A stretch of 47,268 nucleotides of DNA, from NCBI GenBank assembly GCA_021405315.1, contig QWIH01000027.1:1-47268 (forward strand), written 5' to 3'. The notes below the pieces were generated by a model, which was not told the origin of the DNA, ran no database searches, and saw only the letters and a list, made by a program, of their open reading frames with translations. A program made the position numbers and the translations under genes. The first letter of the stretch is position 1, and every line of letters begins with the position of its first letter. Below are positions 18,137 to 26,456 of this stretch, one piece after another. Source of the stretch: Leptolyngbya sp. PLA1 (GTDB lineage Bacteria > Planctomycetota > Phycisphaerae > Phycisphaerales > UBA1924).

Positions 18137-19996
18137 ATGCTCATTCGAACGCACACGTGCGGACAACTCCGCGAGACCAACGTCGGCCAGACTGTTCGAC
18201 TGAACGGCTGGGTCAACTCCTACCGCGATCACGGCAACCTCATCTTCATCGATCTCCGCGACCGCTATGGGCTGACGCAACTCGTGTTCGACAAGGAGGA
18301 CGACTCGGGCGGCGGCATGATGGACGCCGCGGACAAGCTGCGCAACGAGGACGTCGTCGCCATCGAGGGCGCGGTCCGCGTCCGCATCGGCGGCGAGAAC
18401 CCGAAGCTCGAAACCGGGAAGGTCGAGGTCGTGGTTTCGAAGCTGGAGGTACTGAGCAAGACCGCCAACCCCCCGTTCATCCCCGATGAGACGCAGAAGC
18501 TCCCCAACGAGGAACTGCGGCTGACTCATCGGTACCTGGACCTGCGTCGGCCCACCATGCAGAAGACACTGGGCCTGCGACACCGGGTGTACCAGGTGAC
18601 GCGCCGGTATTTCGACGAGAACGGATTCCTGGAGATCGAGACCCCGGTGCTCTACAAGAGCACGCCGGAGGGCGCCCGAGAGTTTCTGGTGCCAAGCCGC
18701 CATGTGCCGGGAACGTTCTATGCACTGCCCCAGAGCCCGCAGCTCTTCAAGCAGATTCTGATGGTGAGCGGGTGCGACCGCTACATGCAGATCTGCCGCT
18801 GCTTCCGCGACGAGGACCCTCGCGCGGATCGCCAGGCCGAGTTCACGCAGATCGACCTCGAGATGTCGTTCGTCCGGCGTGAGCAGGTGATGGAGACGAT
18901 GGAGGGGTTCGTGCGCCGCCTGTGGAAGGACGTGTGCGGCGTTGACGTGCCGCCGCTGAAGCGGATGACCTATCGCGAGGCGATGGAGGAGTACGGGATC
19001 GACCGGCCGGACACGCGGTACGGTCTCAGGATTCGGGACATCAGCGACTTCGCGGGGACGCTCGGCTTCGCGATTTTCGACGGCGCGCTGGCCAAGGGCA
19101 AGGACCGGCCCCGCTTCAACAGCAAGCGAGGCGTGGTGAAGGCCATACGCGTGCCGGGCGGGGCCGAGAAGCTCACGCGCAAGCTCACCGACGGGTACAC
19201 GGAGTTCGTCAAGACGTTCGGGGCGGGCGGTGTCGCGGTGGTGAAGGTCGTGAAGGGCGATGACGGCGGGCCCAAGCTCGACACCGGTATCGCCAAGTTC
19301 CTGGAGCCCAAGCGTGCGGAGTTTGTCGCGCTGTTGGGGTGCGAGATCGGCGACACCGTGCTCTTCGTCGCGGACGTCTACTCGGTCGCGACGAAGGCCA
19401 TCGGCGAGCTGAGGCAGAAGGTGGCCCGGGACATGGGGCTGGTTCCCAAGCCCGGCGCCGAGGGGGGGCCGTGGAACTTCCTGTGGGTGGTGGACTTCCC
19501 GATGTTCGAGCGGAACAAGGACACGGGCAAGTGGGTGGCGATGCACCACCCGTTCACGAGCCCGACCGACGACCAGATGCAGGCGTTTCTTGACGCCGAC
19601 GTCGACGACGAGGTGACGATCGAGGGCATCGTCTCCGCGGGGTACGACATCGTGCTCAACGGGCAGGAGATCGCCGGCGGCTCGGTGCGCATCCACGATC
19701 AGGCGGTGCAGAGCAAGGTGTTCCAGTTGCTGGGCATGACCCCGGAGCAGGCGAGGGAGAAGTTCAGCTTCCTGCTGGAGGCGCTGGGGTACGGGGCCCC
19801 GCCCCACGCGGGCATCGCGTTCGGGCTCGATAGGCTGGTCATGAACTTCGTGGGGACGGACAACATCCGCGATGTCATCGCGTTCCCGAAGACGCAGACG
19901 GGCGCGGACCTGATGACCCGGGCGCCCAGCACCGTGCCCAACTCGCAGCTCAAGGACGTCCACGTGCAGGTGATTGCACCGCCCGCGGGCGGGTGA
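18137..19996 (+). CDS. aspS: Aspartate--tRNA ligase
   Basis: Class IIb aminoacyl-tRNA synthetase that charges tRNA-Asp (and tRNA-Asn if non-discriminating). At 619 residues it has the bacterial architecture: an OB-fold anticodon domain at the N-terminus, the class II core and an inserted GAD domain at about residues 300-420. Motif 2 is CFRDEDPRADRQAEFTQID and motif 3 is GIAFGLDRLVM; the aspartate-binding loop QSPQLFKQ is present. Whether Asp-tRNA-Asn is made cannot be decided here. It converges with the symporter gene across 45 GC-rich bases that contain repeated CCGGCGCCGG palindromes. Confidence 0.98.
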   Translation: MLIRTHTCGQLRETNVGQTVRLNGWVNSYRDHGNLIFIDLRDRYGLTQLVFDKEDDSGGGMMDAADKLRNEDVVAIEGAVRVRIGGENPKLETGKVEVVVSKLEVLSKTANPPFIPDETQKLPNEELRLTHRYLDLRRPTMQKTLGLRHRVYQVTRRYFDENGFLEIETPVLYKSTPEGAREFLVPSRHVPGTFYALPQSPQLFKQILMVSGCDRYMQICRCFRDEDPRADRQAEFTQIDLEMSFVRREQVMETMEGFVRRLWKDVCGVDVPPLKRMTYREAMEEYGIDRPDTRYGLRIRDISDFAGTLGFAIFDGALAKGKDRPRFNSKRGVVKAIRVPGGAEKLTRKLTDGYTEFVKTFGAGGVAVVKVVKGDDGGPKLDTGIAKFLEPKRAEFVALLGCEIGDTVLFVADVYSVATKAIGELRQKVARDMGLVPKPGAEGGPWNFLWVVDFPMFERNKDTGKWVAMHHPFTSPTDDQMQAFLDADVDDEVTIEGIVSAGYDIVLNGQEIAGGSVRIHDQAVQSKVFQLLGMTPEQAREKFSFLLEALGYGAPPHAGIAFGLDRLVMNFVGTDNIRDVIAFPKTQTGADLMTRAPSTVPNSQLKDVHVQVIAPPAGG

Positions 19997-20041
19997 GTCC
20001 GGCAGACATCGTGGATGGCCGGCGCCGGACGCCGCGGCCGA

Positions 20042-21442
20042 TCACCCGGCGCCGGATTCTGCGCGAGCCGCGAGTTCGGCGGGAGTGGCGAGCCTGCCCT
20101 CGCTCGCGGCGACAATCGCTGTTCCCATGGCGTCGCCCGAGATGTTGATGACGGTGCGGCACATGTCGAGCACGCGGTCGACGGCGAGGATGATCGCGAT
20201 CCCGTCCGCGGGAACCCGGATGGAGTCGAGCACGACCGCCATGACGACCAGGCTCCCGCCGGGGATGCCGGGCACCCCGATGGAGAGCAGCGCGGCCATC
20301 AGGGCGACCGTGACGCAGTCACCGAACGACATGTCGATGCCGTAGAGCTGCGCCAGGAAGGTGACCACGATGGCCTGGTACATCGCGGTCCCGTCCATGT
20401 TGAACGAGACGCCGAGAGAACAGACGAAACTGGCGATCCCCTCGTCGGCCCCGAGACGGTCTCTGCAGCATTGGAGCGTTACCGGGAACGTGGCTGCTGA
20501 CGACGAGCTGGAGAACGCGAAGAGCTGGGCCGGCATCATGGCGCGGAAGAAGCGGCCGTAGCCCACGCGATTGGACGCCGGGGTGAGCAGGGTCGTCAGG
20601 GTCGGGTAGAGAACGAAGAGAATGATCGCGAGGCCGGCGACGACAACGATGCAGTAGAGGGCCAGTGCCTTGAAGACGCTGAGGCCGAGCCCGGCGATGA
20701 TCGTCGAGATGAGCGCGAACACGGCGACCGGCGCCGCCCGCATGAGCAACTGCACCAGCTTCAGCACGGCTTCCGCGAGGCCGTCGAAGACCCGAATGAC
20801 CGGCTTTGACTTTTCCGGATCGATGAGCGTCAGGCCGAGGCCTAGCACGATCGAGAGGACGACGATCTGCAGCATCTGGGCGTTGGCAATGGCATGGAAA
20901 GGGTTCTCGGGCACGGCGTCGAGCACGACCTTCCAGACGCTGTACTCGCGTGCGCCCGCTTCGGCCGCCGCGGCACTCTGAGCCGCGGCCCGGGGGAGTG
21001 CGTCGCGCGAGGCGGGGTCGTCGAGAACGCCGGGCTTGGTCAGCGTGGCGAGGCTGACGCCGAGCACCGCCGAGGTGAACCCCGTGAAGAGGAAGATGCC
21101 GATCGTCTTGCCTCCGACCCGCCCGAGCTTCCGAGGATCACCCAGGCTCGCGACGGCCACCACCAATGAGAAGAGGACGATGGGTACGGCGATGAACCGG
21201 AGGCAGCGCAGGAACAGCTTGCCTGCGAAGTCGGTCGCCCGGGCAGCCAGCCTGGCGCCGTGGGCGAGGGGCGTCGCGTCGGTGTTTGCGGTGTGGTCGG
21301 CGCCCGCCATGAACTCCGTCGGGGCGCCGACGCCCATCCGGGACCAAGTCTGATCGGTCCAGTATTGATTGACCAGGAGCCCGACGGCGATGCCAAGGAC
21401 CATCGCGATCAGAATCTGCCAGTGAAGAGCGATTTTCGGCAT
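20042..21442 (-). CDS. Dicarboxylate/amino acid:cation symporter (DAACS family)
   Basis: Inner-membrane secondary transporter of glutamate, aspartate or C4-dicarboxylates coupled to sodium or protons. The 466-residue protein has the family hallmarks: the serine-rich re-entrant loop FSSSSSAATFPVTL, the cation and substrate motif VSFNMDGTAMYQ and GVPGIPGGSLV. An expanded periplasmic loop occurs between the first two helices (about residues 25-70), and another at about residues 130-165 is alanine-rich. ATG 21442 is preceded by a minus-strand TATCGT at eight bases, suggesting a leaderless mRNA independent of the SDR gene upstream. Confidence 0.95.
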   Translation of the reverse strand: MPKIALHWQILIAMVLGIAVGLLVNQYWTDQTWSRMGVGAPTEFMAGADHTANTDATPLAHGARLAARATDFAGKLFLRCLRFIAVPIVLFSLVVAVASLGDPRKLGRVGGKTIGIFLFTGFTSAVLGVSLATLTKPGVLDDPASRDALPRAAAQSAAAAEAGAREYSVWKVVLDAVPENPFHAIANAQMLQIVVLSIVLGLGLTLIDPEKSKPVIRVFDGLAEAVLKLVQLLMRAAPVAVFALISTIIAGLGLSVFKALALYCIVVVAGLAIILFVLYPTLTTLLTPASNRVGYGRFFRAMMPAQLFAFSSSSSAATFPVTLQCCRDRLGADEGIASFVCSLGVSFNMDGTAMYQAIVVTFLAQLYGIDMSFGDCVTVALMAALLSIGVPGIPGGSLVVMAVVLDSIRVPADGIAIILAVDRVLDMCRTVINISGDAMGTAIVAASEGRLATPAELAARAESGAG

Positions 21443-21450
21443 AGGCGTTC

Positions 21451-21456
21451 ACGATA
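21451..21456 (-). promoter_or_regulatory. -10 element (TATCGT) of the symporter gene
   Basis: Minus-strand TATCGT ends eight bases before ATG 21442, with no ribosome-binding site between. Confidence 0.4.
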
Positions 21457-21499
21457 GCCGAACGACGCCGTTCCGGCTTGCGGGCGGGCGGATGGCCGC

Positions 21500-22213
21500 T
21501 CACGGGCTGGGAAGAAAGATTGTGCGGCCGTTGCTCTCGTCCCGTTCGCCCCGCACACACGCGACCACCACAGCGGCGACATCTTCCGGGCGGAGAGTCA
21601 TCTCGGCGGGAAGACTTGCGGGGTCCACGAGCGAGCGCAGCAACGGGGTTTCGACGGCGCCGGGGGCCACGGCAAACCCGCGAACCCCGATCGCCGCACC
21701 CTGTGCGGCCACGCTGATGGCAAGGTTGTTCACGGCGGCCTTGGCGGCGGCGTAGGCGTAGAGGATCGGAAACGGGTCAACACTTGCGATCGAGGAGACG
21801 TTGACCACGACACCGCCGGGCTCTCCAGCGGCGTGCTGACGCTCGAACGCTGACCAGGCCCTGGCGATCATGACGGTGGGGGCGACCGCGTTGAGGGCAA
21901 AGACGCGGGTCGCCGTGTCGGGATCCGTCTGCGGGATTGTGGCGGCGGGCGACCACCCCGCGTTGTTGACGAGGACATCCAGGCGTCCGAGTGCGGTGAT
22001 CGCACGGTCGACGACCCCGGCCGCCGCGTGCGGGTCGAAGAGGTCGGCGGCGAGCGTGACAGTGCTCGGACCGATGGACGAGGCTGCCCGGGCGAGGCCG
22101 GACTCTCCGCGGGCGCAGAGCGCGACGCGAAAGCCCGCGTTGGCGAGCTGGCGGGCGACGTGGAGCCCGATGCCGGAAGTCGCCCCGGTGACAAGAGCGG
22201 TGCGGGTGGTCAT
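21500..22213 (-). CDS. SDR family oxidoreductase
   Basis: Short-chain dehydrogenase/reductase of 237 residues, using NAD(P). Visible are the glycine motif VTGATSGIG (about 8-16), an arginine after the second strand (CARGES) compatible with NADPH, the NNAG motif, the catalytic serine in VSSIAS and the Y-x-x-x-K in AYAAAKAA. Substrate cannot be told. ATG 22213 lies five bases after a minus-strand TACATT. The much longer open frame upstream is a shadow of the solute-binding protein gene on the other strand, from which this gene diverges by 51 bases. Confidence 0.9.
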   Translation of the reverse strand: MTTRTALVTGATSGIGLHVARQLANAGFRVALCARGESGLARAASSIGPSTVTLAADLFDPHAAAGVVDRAITALGRLDVLVNNAGWSPAATIPQTDPDTATRVFALNAVAPTVMIARAWSAFERQHAAGEPGGVVVNVSSIASVDPFPILYAYAAAKAAVNNLAISVAAQGAAIGVRGFAVAPGAVETPLLRSLVDPASLPAEMTLRPEDVAAVVVACVRGERDESNGRTIFLPSP

Positions 22214-22218
22214 GGCGG

Positions 22219-22224
22219 AATGTA
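22219..22224 (-). promoter_or_regulatory. -10 element (TACATT) of the SDR gene
   Basis: Minus-strand TACATT ends five bases before ATG 22213. Confidence 0.45.
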
Positions 22225-22251
22225 GGTGCGCGTGCGGCCCGTGTGCGGAAC

Positions 22252-22257
22252 TACACT
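22252..22257 (+). promoter_or_regulatory. -10 element (TACACT) of the solute-binding protein gene
   Basis: TACACT ends seven bases before the GTG at 22265, which is taken as the start for that reason. Confidence 0.5.
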
Positions 22258-22264
22258 CCGCGCA

Positions 22265-23848
22265 GTGGTTCAGCGGCTGCTCATCTTCGCGGTGCTCCTG
22301 GCCATCCTGGGCGTGCCCTGGCTCATGCGACCCTCTTCGGGACGCGGGGCGGCTGCCCCGGCCCGGACGATCGTCGTGCTCACCCCGCACGTGCCCCAGA
22401 TCCAGCGGGAGTTTGCGAGTGCCTTTGACCGCTGGCACAGGCGAGTGCACGGCGAAGGCGTCCGGATCGACTGGAGGCAGCCCGGCGGCACCAGCGAGAT
22501 CATGAAGGTCCTGGAGGCCCACTACCAGAGTGCGGCGAAGGCGGGTGCGTTTGACTTCACCGACCCGTCGAACCCCTCCTGTGCCGTTGGGGCGACGGCG
22601 TATGACCTCATGATGGGGGGCGGCTCGTACGAGTTTGGCAAGCTGAAACAGGGGGTCAAGGTTGCGGGCTTGAGGCTGCCCTCCGGGCAGCTCGGGGACG
22701 CGACGATCCCGATGTCTGTCCCCGCGGGGTTCGAGCAGCACACGCTGGACGAGTGGTACGGGGAGAACGCGATCGGATCCGCCCAGCTCTACGACCCTCA
22801 GCAGCACTGGTATGGCACGGCGCTCTCGGGATTCGGGATCGTGTACAACCGGCGGATCTTCGAGTCGCTCGGGCTGCCCGAGCCCACGGCGTTTCACGAC
22901 TTGGGCGATCCGCGCCTCGCGGGCAATCTTGCGCTCGCCGACCCGAGGCAGAGCGGCTCGGTCACGACGACCTACGACTCCATCCTGAGCAACTACGGCT
23001 GGGACCGAGGCTGGGCGCTGCTCCGGGAGATGTCGGGCAACGCGAGGTACTTCGCGAACAGCTCTCCGAAGCCGCCGATCGACGTGAGTCACGGAGAGGC
23101 TGCCGCGGGGCTTGCGATTGACTTCTATGGGCGCGGTCAAGGCCAGGCGGTGCTGCGTCCCGGGGAGGATCCGGCCTCCAGCCGCGTGGGGTACGTGGAC
23201 CCGAAGGGTGCCACGTTCATCGATGCGGACCCGGTGGCGATGCTCCGGGGTGGCCCCAACCCGGTCATCGCGAAGCGGTTCATCGAGTTCTGCCTGTCGG
23301 ACGAGGCCCAGGCGCTGTGGCAGTTCAGGGCGCTGGAGGTCGACGGCCGTGCCAACCCGGCTGCGTCGGACAACCCTCGCGGGACGGATGGCGAGCGGAT
23401 GGGGCCGCAGAACTACTCGCTGAGGCGGATGCCGGTGAAACGCGAGTTTTACCGGCGATATTCCGCGTATTTCATCGATCGGGTGGACCCGTTCTCCGTG
23501 GCGAGCAACACGGCTCCGGCCGGGTGGAGGTCTGCGATCCCGATCATGATGGGGGCGTTCGGCATTGATAACGCGGACGAGTGCCGCAGGGCGTGGCGGG
23601 CACTGAATGCCTGCCGCGGTACGCCCGCGTACGACCAGGCTCGGGCCGCGTTTTTCGCGTTCCCGCCCACGACCATGCCTGACGGGACGGTGCTGGAGTT
23701 CACGCCTCAGAACCTGGGCAAGATCAGCGCGGCGTGGAAGAGCCCGCCGTTCAGAACCAGATGTGAGGTGGAGTACACGCGGTTCTTCAAGGACTCGTAC
23801 GAGCGGGTCGAGAAACTCGCCACAGGGGGGGACGGCGCGAGCCGATAA
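22265..23848 (+). CDS. Extracellular solute-binding protein (ABC type), orphan
   Basis: A 527-residue exported or membrane-anchored binding protein. A hydrophobic N-terminal helix (LLIFAVLLAILGVPWLM, about 5-21) lacks a lipobox and is followed by an Ala/Pro linker. The body resembles iron- or sulfate-type family 1 binding proteins: the opening strand TIVVLTPHVPQIQREFASAF, the hinge segment GFGIVYNRRIFESLGLPEP and ADPRQSGSVTTTYDSILSNY are characteristic. No permease or ATPase gene is nearby, so partners must be elsewhere or the protein has a sensory role. The ligand is unknown. The stop codon lies in the -10 element of the pyruvate kinase gene. Confidence 0.82.
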   Translation: MVQRLLIFAVLLAILGVPWLMRPSSGRGAAAPARTIVVLTPHVPQIQREFASAFDRWHRRVHGEGVRIDWRQPGGTSEIMKVLEAHYQSAAKAGAFDFTDPSNPSCAVGATAYDLMMGGGSYEFGKLKQGVKVAGLRLPSGQLGDATIPMSVPAGFEQHTLDEWYGENAIGSAQLYDPQQHWYGTALSGFGIVYNRRIFESLGLPEPTAFHDLGDPRLAGNLALADPRQSGSVTTTYDSILSNYGWDRGWALLREMSGNARYFANSSPKPPIDVSHGEAAAGLAIDFYGRGQGQAVLRPGEDPASSRVGYVDPKGATFIDADPVAMLRGGPNPVIAKRFIEFCLSDEAQALWQFRALEVDGRANPAASDNPRGTDGERMGPQNYSLRRMPVKREFYRRYSAYFIDRVDPFSVASNTAPAGWRSAIPIMMGAFGIDNADECRRAWRALNACRGTPAYDQARAAFFAFPPTTMPDGTVLEFTPQNLGKISAAWKSPPFRTRCEVEYTRFFKDSYERVEKLATGGDGASR

Positions 23849-23849
23849 T
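23844..23849 (+). promoter_or_regulatory. -10 element (GATAAT) of pyk, containing the upstream stop codon
   Basis: GATAAT matches TATAAT at five of six positions and ends seven bases before ATG 23857. The TAA stop of the binding-protein gene (23846-23848) is inside it. Confidence 0.55.
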
Positions 23850-23856
23850 CTCCCTG

Positions 23857-25446
23857 ATGGCCACCCCCTCCGGAAAGATGATGACGCAGCAGCCCCGCGA
23901 TGCGGCAACCCCCTCGATCCTTGCCAGCATCGTCGCCACCATCGGACCGGCGAGCGACTCGCCGGAGACCATCCGCAGGCTCATCCAGTCCGGCGTCTGC
24001 GTCTTCCGGTTCAACTTCAGCCACGGCGACTTCGCGTCGCACGAGAAGAGACTGGCGGCGGTTCGGAGCGTGGCGGAGTCCATGGGCGTGTGCATCGCCT
24101 GTCTGGGCGACCTGCAGGGGCCCAAGATCCGTGTGGGCATCGTGCCGGAAGGGGTCGGCGAGACGAGGGCGGGCGGTGGGGGCGGGTCGATCAGGGTGGA
24201 GACCGGGCAGGACGTGGTGTTCAAGAAGGGGATCGAGCGCGCGAGCGTCCGGAGCGGCGCGAGCGGTCCCGAGGCGGTGCTGCCCGTGACGTATCAGACG
24301 CTGATCGACGAGGTGGCGATCGGGCACAAGGTGCTGATCAACGACGGCGCTATTCGGATGCTCGCCGTGGAGCGGGATTCGCTCGCCGGCGAGCTGCGCT
24401 GCCGCGTGACGGTGGGGGGCCTGATCACGAGCAACAAGGGCATCAACCTTCCGCAATCGGAGTTATCGACGTCCGCGATCACCGAGCGGGACTGGGAGTG
24501 CGTGGAGTGGGCGCTGTCCAAGGGGCTTGACTACCTCGCGCTGTCGTTCGTGCGTTGTGCCGCGGACGTAAGCCAGTTGAAGGAACGTCTGGACCGCGCG
24601 TGGCGCGCCGGGGGGCCGTGGATCAGCGTGGTATCGAAGATCGAGATGCCCCAGGCGGTGGCCGATCTCGAGCAGATCGTGGAGGCATCGGACGCGGTGA
24701 TGGTTGCGCGGGGCGATCTTGGCGTCGAGATGGACATCGCCCAGGTGCCCGTGGTGCAAAAGCGGATCGTGGCGACATGCGCGGAGTTCGGGAAGCCGGT
24801 GATCGTCGCGACTCAGATGCTGGAGACGATGATCGAGAACGCCTCGCCCACGCGGGCGGAGGCGACGGACGTGGCCAACGCGGTGTTCGACGGGGCGGAC
24901 GCCGTGATGCTCTCCGCCGAAACGGCGACGGGCAAGCACCCGCCCCTGGTCGTGGACACGATGGCCCGCATCCTGGCGGAGGCCGAGCGATGGCAGCGTG
25001 CGACCCGGGCAGGGCCCACGACTCCGACGCGCCTCGCGGCTGCTCACCGGGGCACCGCGGCGCTCGCGCGCGCCGCGTGGGGCATGGCGCATGATCTGAA
25101 CGCACGCGTGGTCGTCTGCTGGTCCCAGAACGGTGGGACGGCGCGCTATCTCAGTCAGAACCGGTTTGACGTTCCGATCGTTGCCTACTCGAGCGATCCG
25201 TCCTCATGCCGGCGGATGGCCCTTTGCCGGGGTGTGACGCCGGTCTGCGCGGAGCCGCCTCCCAGCACCATGCTCGGCGAGTGGATCGCCGCGGTTGACG
25301 CGTTCCTGCTCGCACGGGGCCTCGCGCTCCCGGGCGATCCGATCATCCTCCTCGCCGGGCGTCCGTTGGGTAAGGCGAAGGCCACGAACGCGATCACGAT
25401 CCACCGGGTCGGCGAGCCCGCGGGCTTTGGGCCCCACATCGCCTAG
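23857..25446 (+). CDS. pyk: Pyruvate kinase
   Basis: Transfers phosphate from phosphoenolpyruvate to ADP in the last step of glycolysis. The 529-residue product shows RFNFSHGDF, GDLQGPKIRVG, SNKGINLP, the catalytic-lysine segment VSKIEMPQAV, the metal-site motif MVARGDLGVEM and DAVMLSAETATGKHP. The B domain contains a short glycine-rich insertion (about 104-112). The C-terminal allosteric domain is present, ending GRPLGKAKATNAITIHRVG. An N-terminal extension of about 20 residues precedes the first barrel strand. ATG 23857 or the internal ATG pair eight codons later are possible starts; the first fits the -10 spacing. Confidence 0.96.
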   Translation: MATPSGKMMTQQPRDAATPSILASIVATIGPASDSPETIRRLIQSGVCVFRFNFSHGDFASHEKRLAAVRSVAESMGVCIACLGDLQGPKIRVGIVPEGVGETRAGGGGGSIRVETGQDVVFKKGIERASVRSGASGPEAVLPVTYQTLIDEVAIGHKVLINDGAIRMLAVERDSLAGELRCRVTVGGLITSNKGINLPQSELSTSAITERDWECVEWALSKGLDYLALSFVRCAADVSQLKERLDRAWRAGGPWISVVSKIEMPQAVADLEQIVEASDAVMVARGDLGVEMDIAQVPVVQKRIVATCAEFGKPVIVATQMLETMIENASPTRAEATDVANAVFDGADAVMLSAETATGKHPPLVVDTMARILAEAERWQRATRAGPTTPTRLAAAHRGTAALARAAWGMAHDLNARVVVCWSQNGGTARYLSQNRFDVPIVAYSSDPSSCRRMALCRGVTPVCAEPPPSTMLGEWIAAVDAFLLARGLALPGDPIILLAGRPLGKAKATNAITIHRVGEPAGFGPHIA

Positions 25447-25479
25447 GGTGGCGGGTGCGCACGCCCCGAGACCGCGCCG

Positions 25480-25485
25480 TACGCT
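25480..25485 (+). promoter_or_regulatory. -10 element (TACGCT) of the TPR lipoprotein gene
   Basis: TACGCT ends six bases before ATG 25492; no ribosome-binding site is seen. Confidence 0.5.
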
Positions 25486-25491
25486 GCGTCC

Positions 25492-26448
25492 ATGCGACGC
25501 GTTTTCACGGCGAGCCTCGCGCTCCTGTCCCTGGTGATCATCCTCGGTGGGTGCGTGGCGCACCCTGTCCACGAGGCACGCTCGATGCTCGGGGAGCCGC
25601 TCCGGCGTGAAACCCTTCCCGGCGTCGAATCACGCGAACGGCTTCAAGCGGTCGGCGAGGCCCGTGGGGTGCTCGCGGCCCAGCCGGACGACGAAGCATC
25701 CTGGATCTGGCTGGGGCGGCGCCTCGGGTATGTTGGTCGGTTCCGCGAGGCCATCGACATCTTCTCCGAGGGGCTTCGGCGGTATCCGGAGAGCTACCGC
25801 CTCCTCCGTCACAGGGGGCACAGGTACATCTCGTGCCGCGAACTGGATCTGGCGGTGGCGGACCTGCGCCGGGCCGCGGACCTGGCCCGGCATCACCCGG
25901 ACGCGGTGGAAGCCGACGGGGCTCCGAATCCGTCGGGCGTGGCCCGCTCGACAGACCGCTCGAACATCTACTACCACCTCGGTCTGGCCCACTATCTGCG
26001 GGGAGAGTACGAGTGTGCCGATCGGGCGTTCGCGATGCGTGACGGATTGGACTCTGTCAACGATGACATGATCGTTTCCACAACTCACTGGCGGTACCTC
26101 TCGCTTCGGCGGCTTGGCCGAGACGCGGACGCCGCGGCCCTCGTGTCCGGAATCAACGCGGGCATGAACGTGCTGGAGAACGGGGGCTACCACAACCTGT
26201 GCCTGATGTATGCGGGGAAGGCGAGCCCGCAAGATGTGCTTTCGCGCGCGTGCGAGGGCGGATCGCGGGATCACTCCGTCGAGTACGGCGTGGCGGCGTT
26301 CAGGATGCTCATCGGGGAGAAGACCGAGGCGCGTGACATGCTGGAGAAGCTCGCCGCAAGCCCCTCGTGGCACAGTTTCGGCGTGATCGCGGCAGAGTGC
26401 GACCTCGCGCGGGAGCGAGCGGGAGGCGGGGGCCGGAGCCGCCCCTAG
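25492..26448 (+). CDS. Tetratricopeptide-repeat lipoprotein
   Basis: A 318-residue envelope protein. Residues 1-20 form a lipoprotein signal peptide with lipobox LGGC (acylated Cys at about residue 21). The rest is helical with TPR-like repeats around residues 60-130 (WIWLGRRLGYVGRFREAIDIF and the following LAVADLRRAADL) and again near 160-200 (YYHLGLAHYLRGEYECADRAF). It probably sits on the periplasmic face of a membrane as a scaffold. Partners are unknown. Its TAG stop forms part of the -10 element of the next gene, eight bases downstream. Confidence 0.82.
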   Translation: MRRVFTASLALLSLVIILGGCVAHPVHEARSMLGEPLRRETLPGVESRERLQAVGEARGVLAAQPDDEASWIWLGRRLGYVGRFREAIDIFSEGLRRYPESYRLLRHRGHRYISCRELDLAVADLRRAADLARHHPDAVEADGAPNPSGVARSTDRSNIYYHLGLAHYLRGEYECADRAFAMRDGLDSVNDDMIVSTTHWRYLSLRRLGRDADAAALVSGINAGMNVLENGGYHNLCLMYAGKASPQDVLSRACEGGSRDHSVEYGVAAFRMLIGEKTEARDMLEKLAASPSWHSFGVIAAECDLARERAGGGGRSRP

Positions 26449-26451
26449 ACT
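26446..26451 (+). promoter_or_regulatory. -10 element (TAGACT) of the psuG-like gene, containing the upstream stop codon
   Basis: TAGACT includes the TAG stop of the TPR lipoprotein gene and ends five bases before the GTG at 26457. Confidence 0.5.
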
Positions 26452-26456
26452 CACGC

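Noticed and set aside
18104..19963. 619-codon minus-strand open frame opposite aspS
   Set aside because: Shadow of the synthetase; no start signal and no recognisable fold.
19997..20041. CCGGCGCCGG palindromes between aspS and the symporter as a terminator
   Set aside because: The palindromes are short, overlap coding sequence and are not followed by T-runs. They may simply be frequent GC words.
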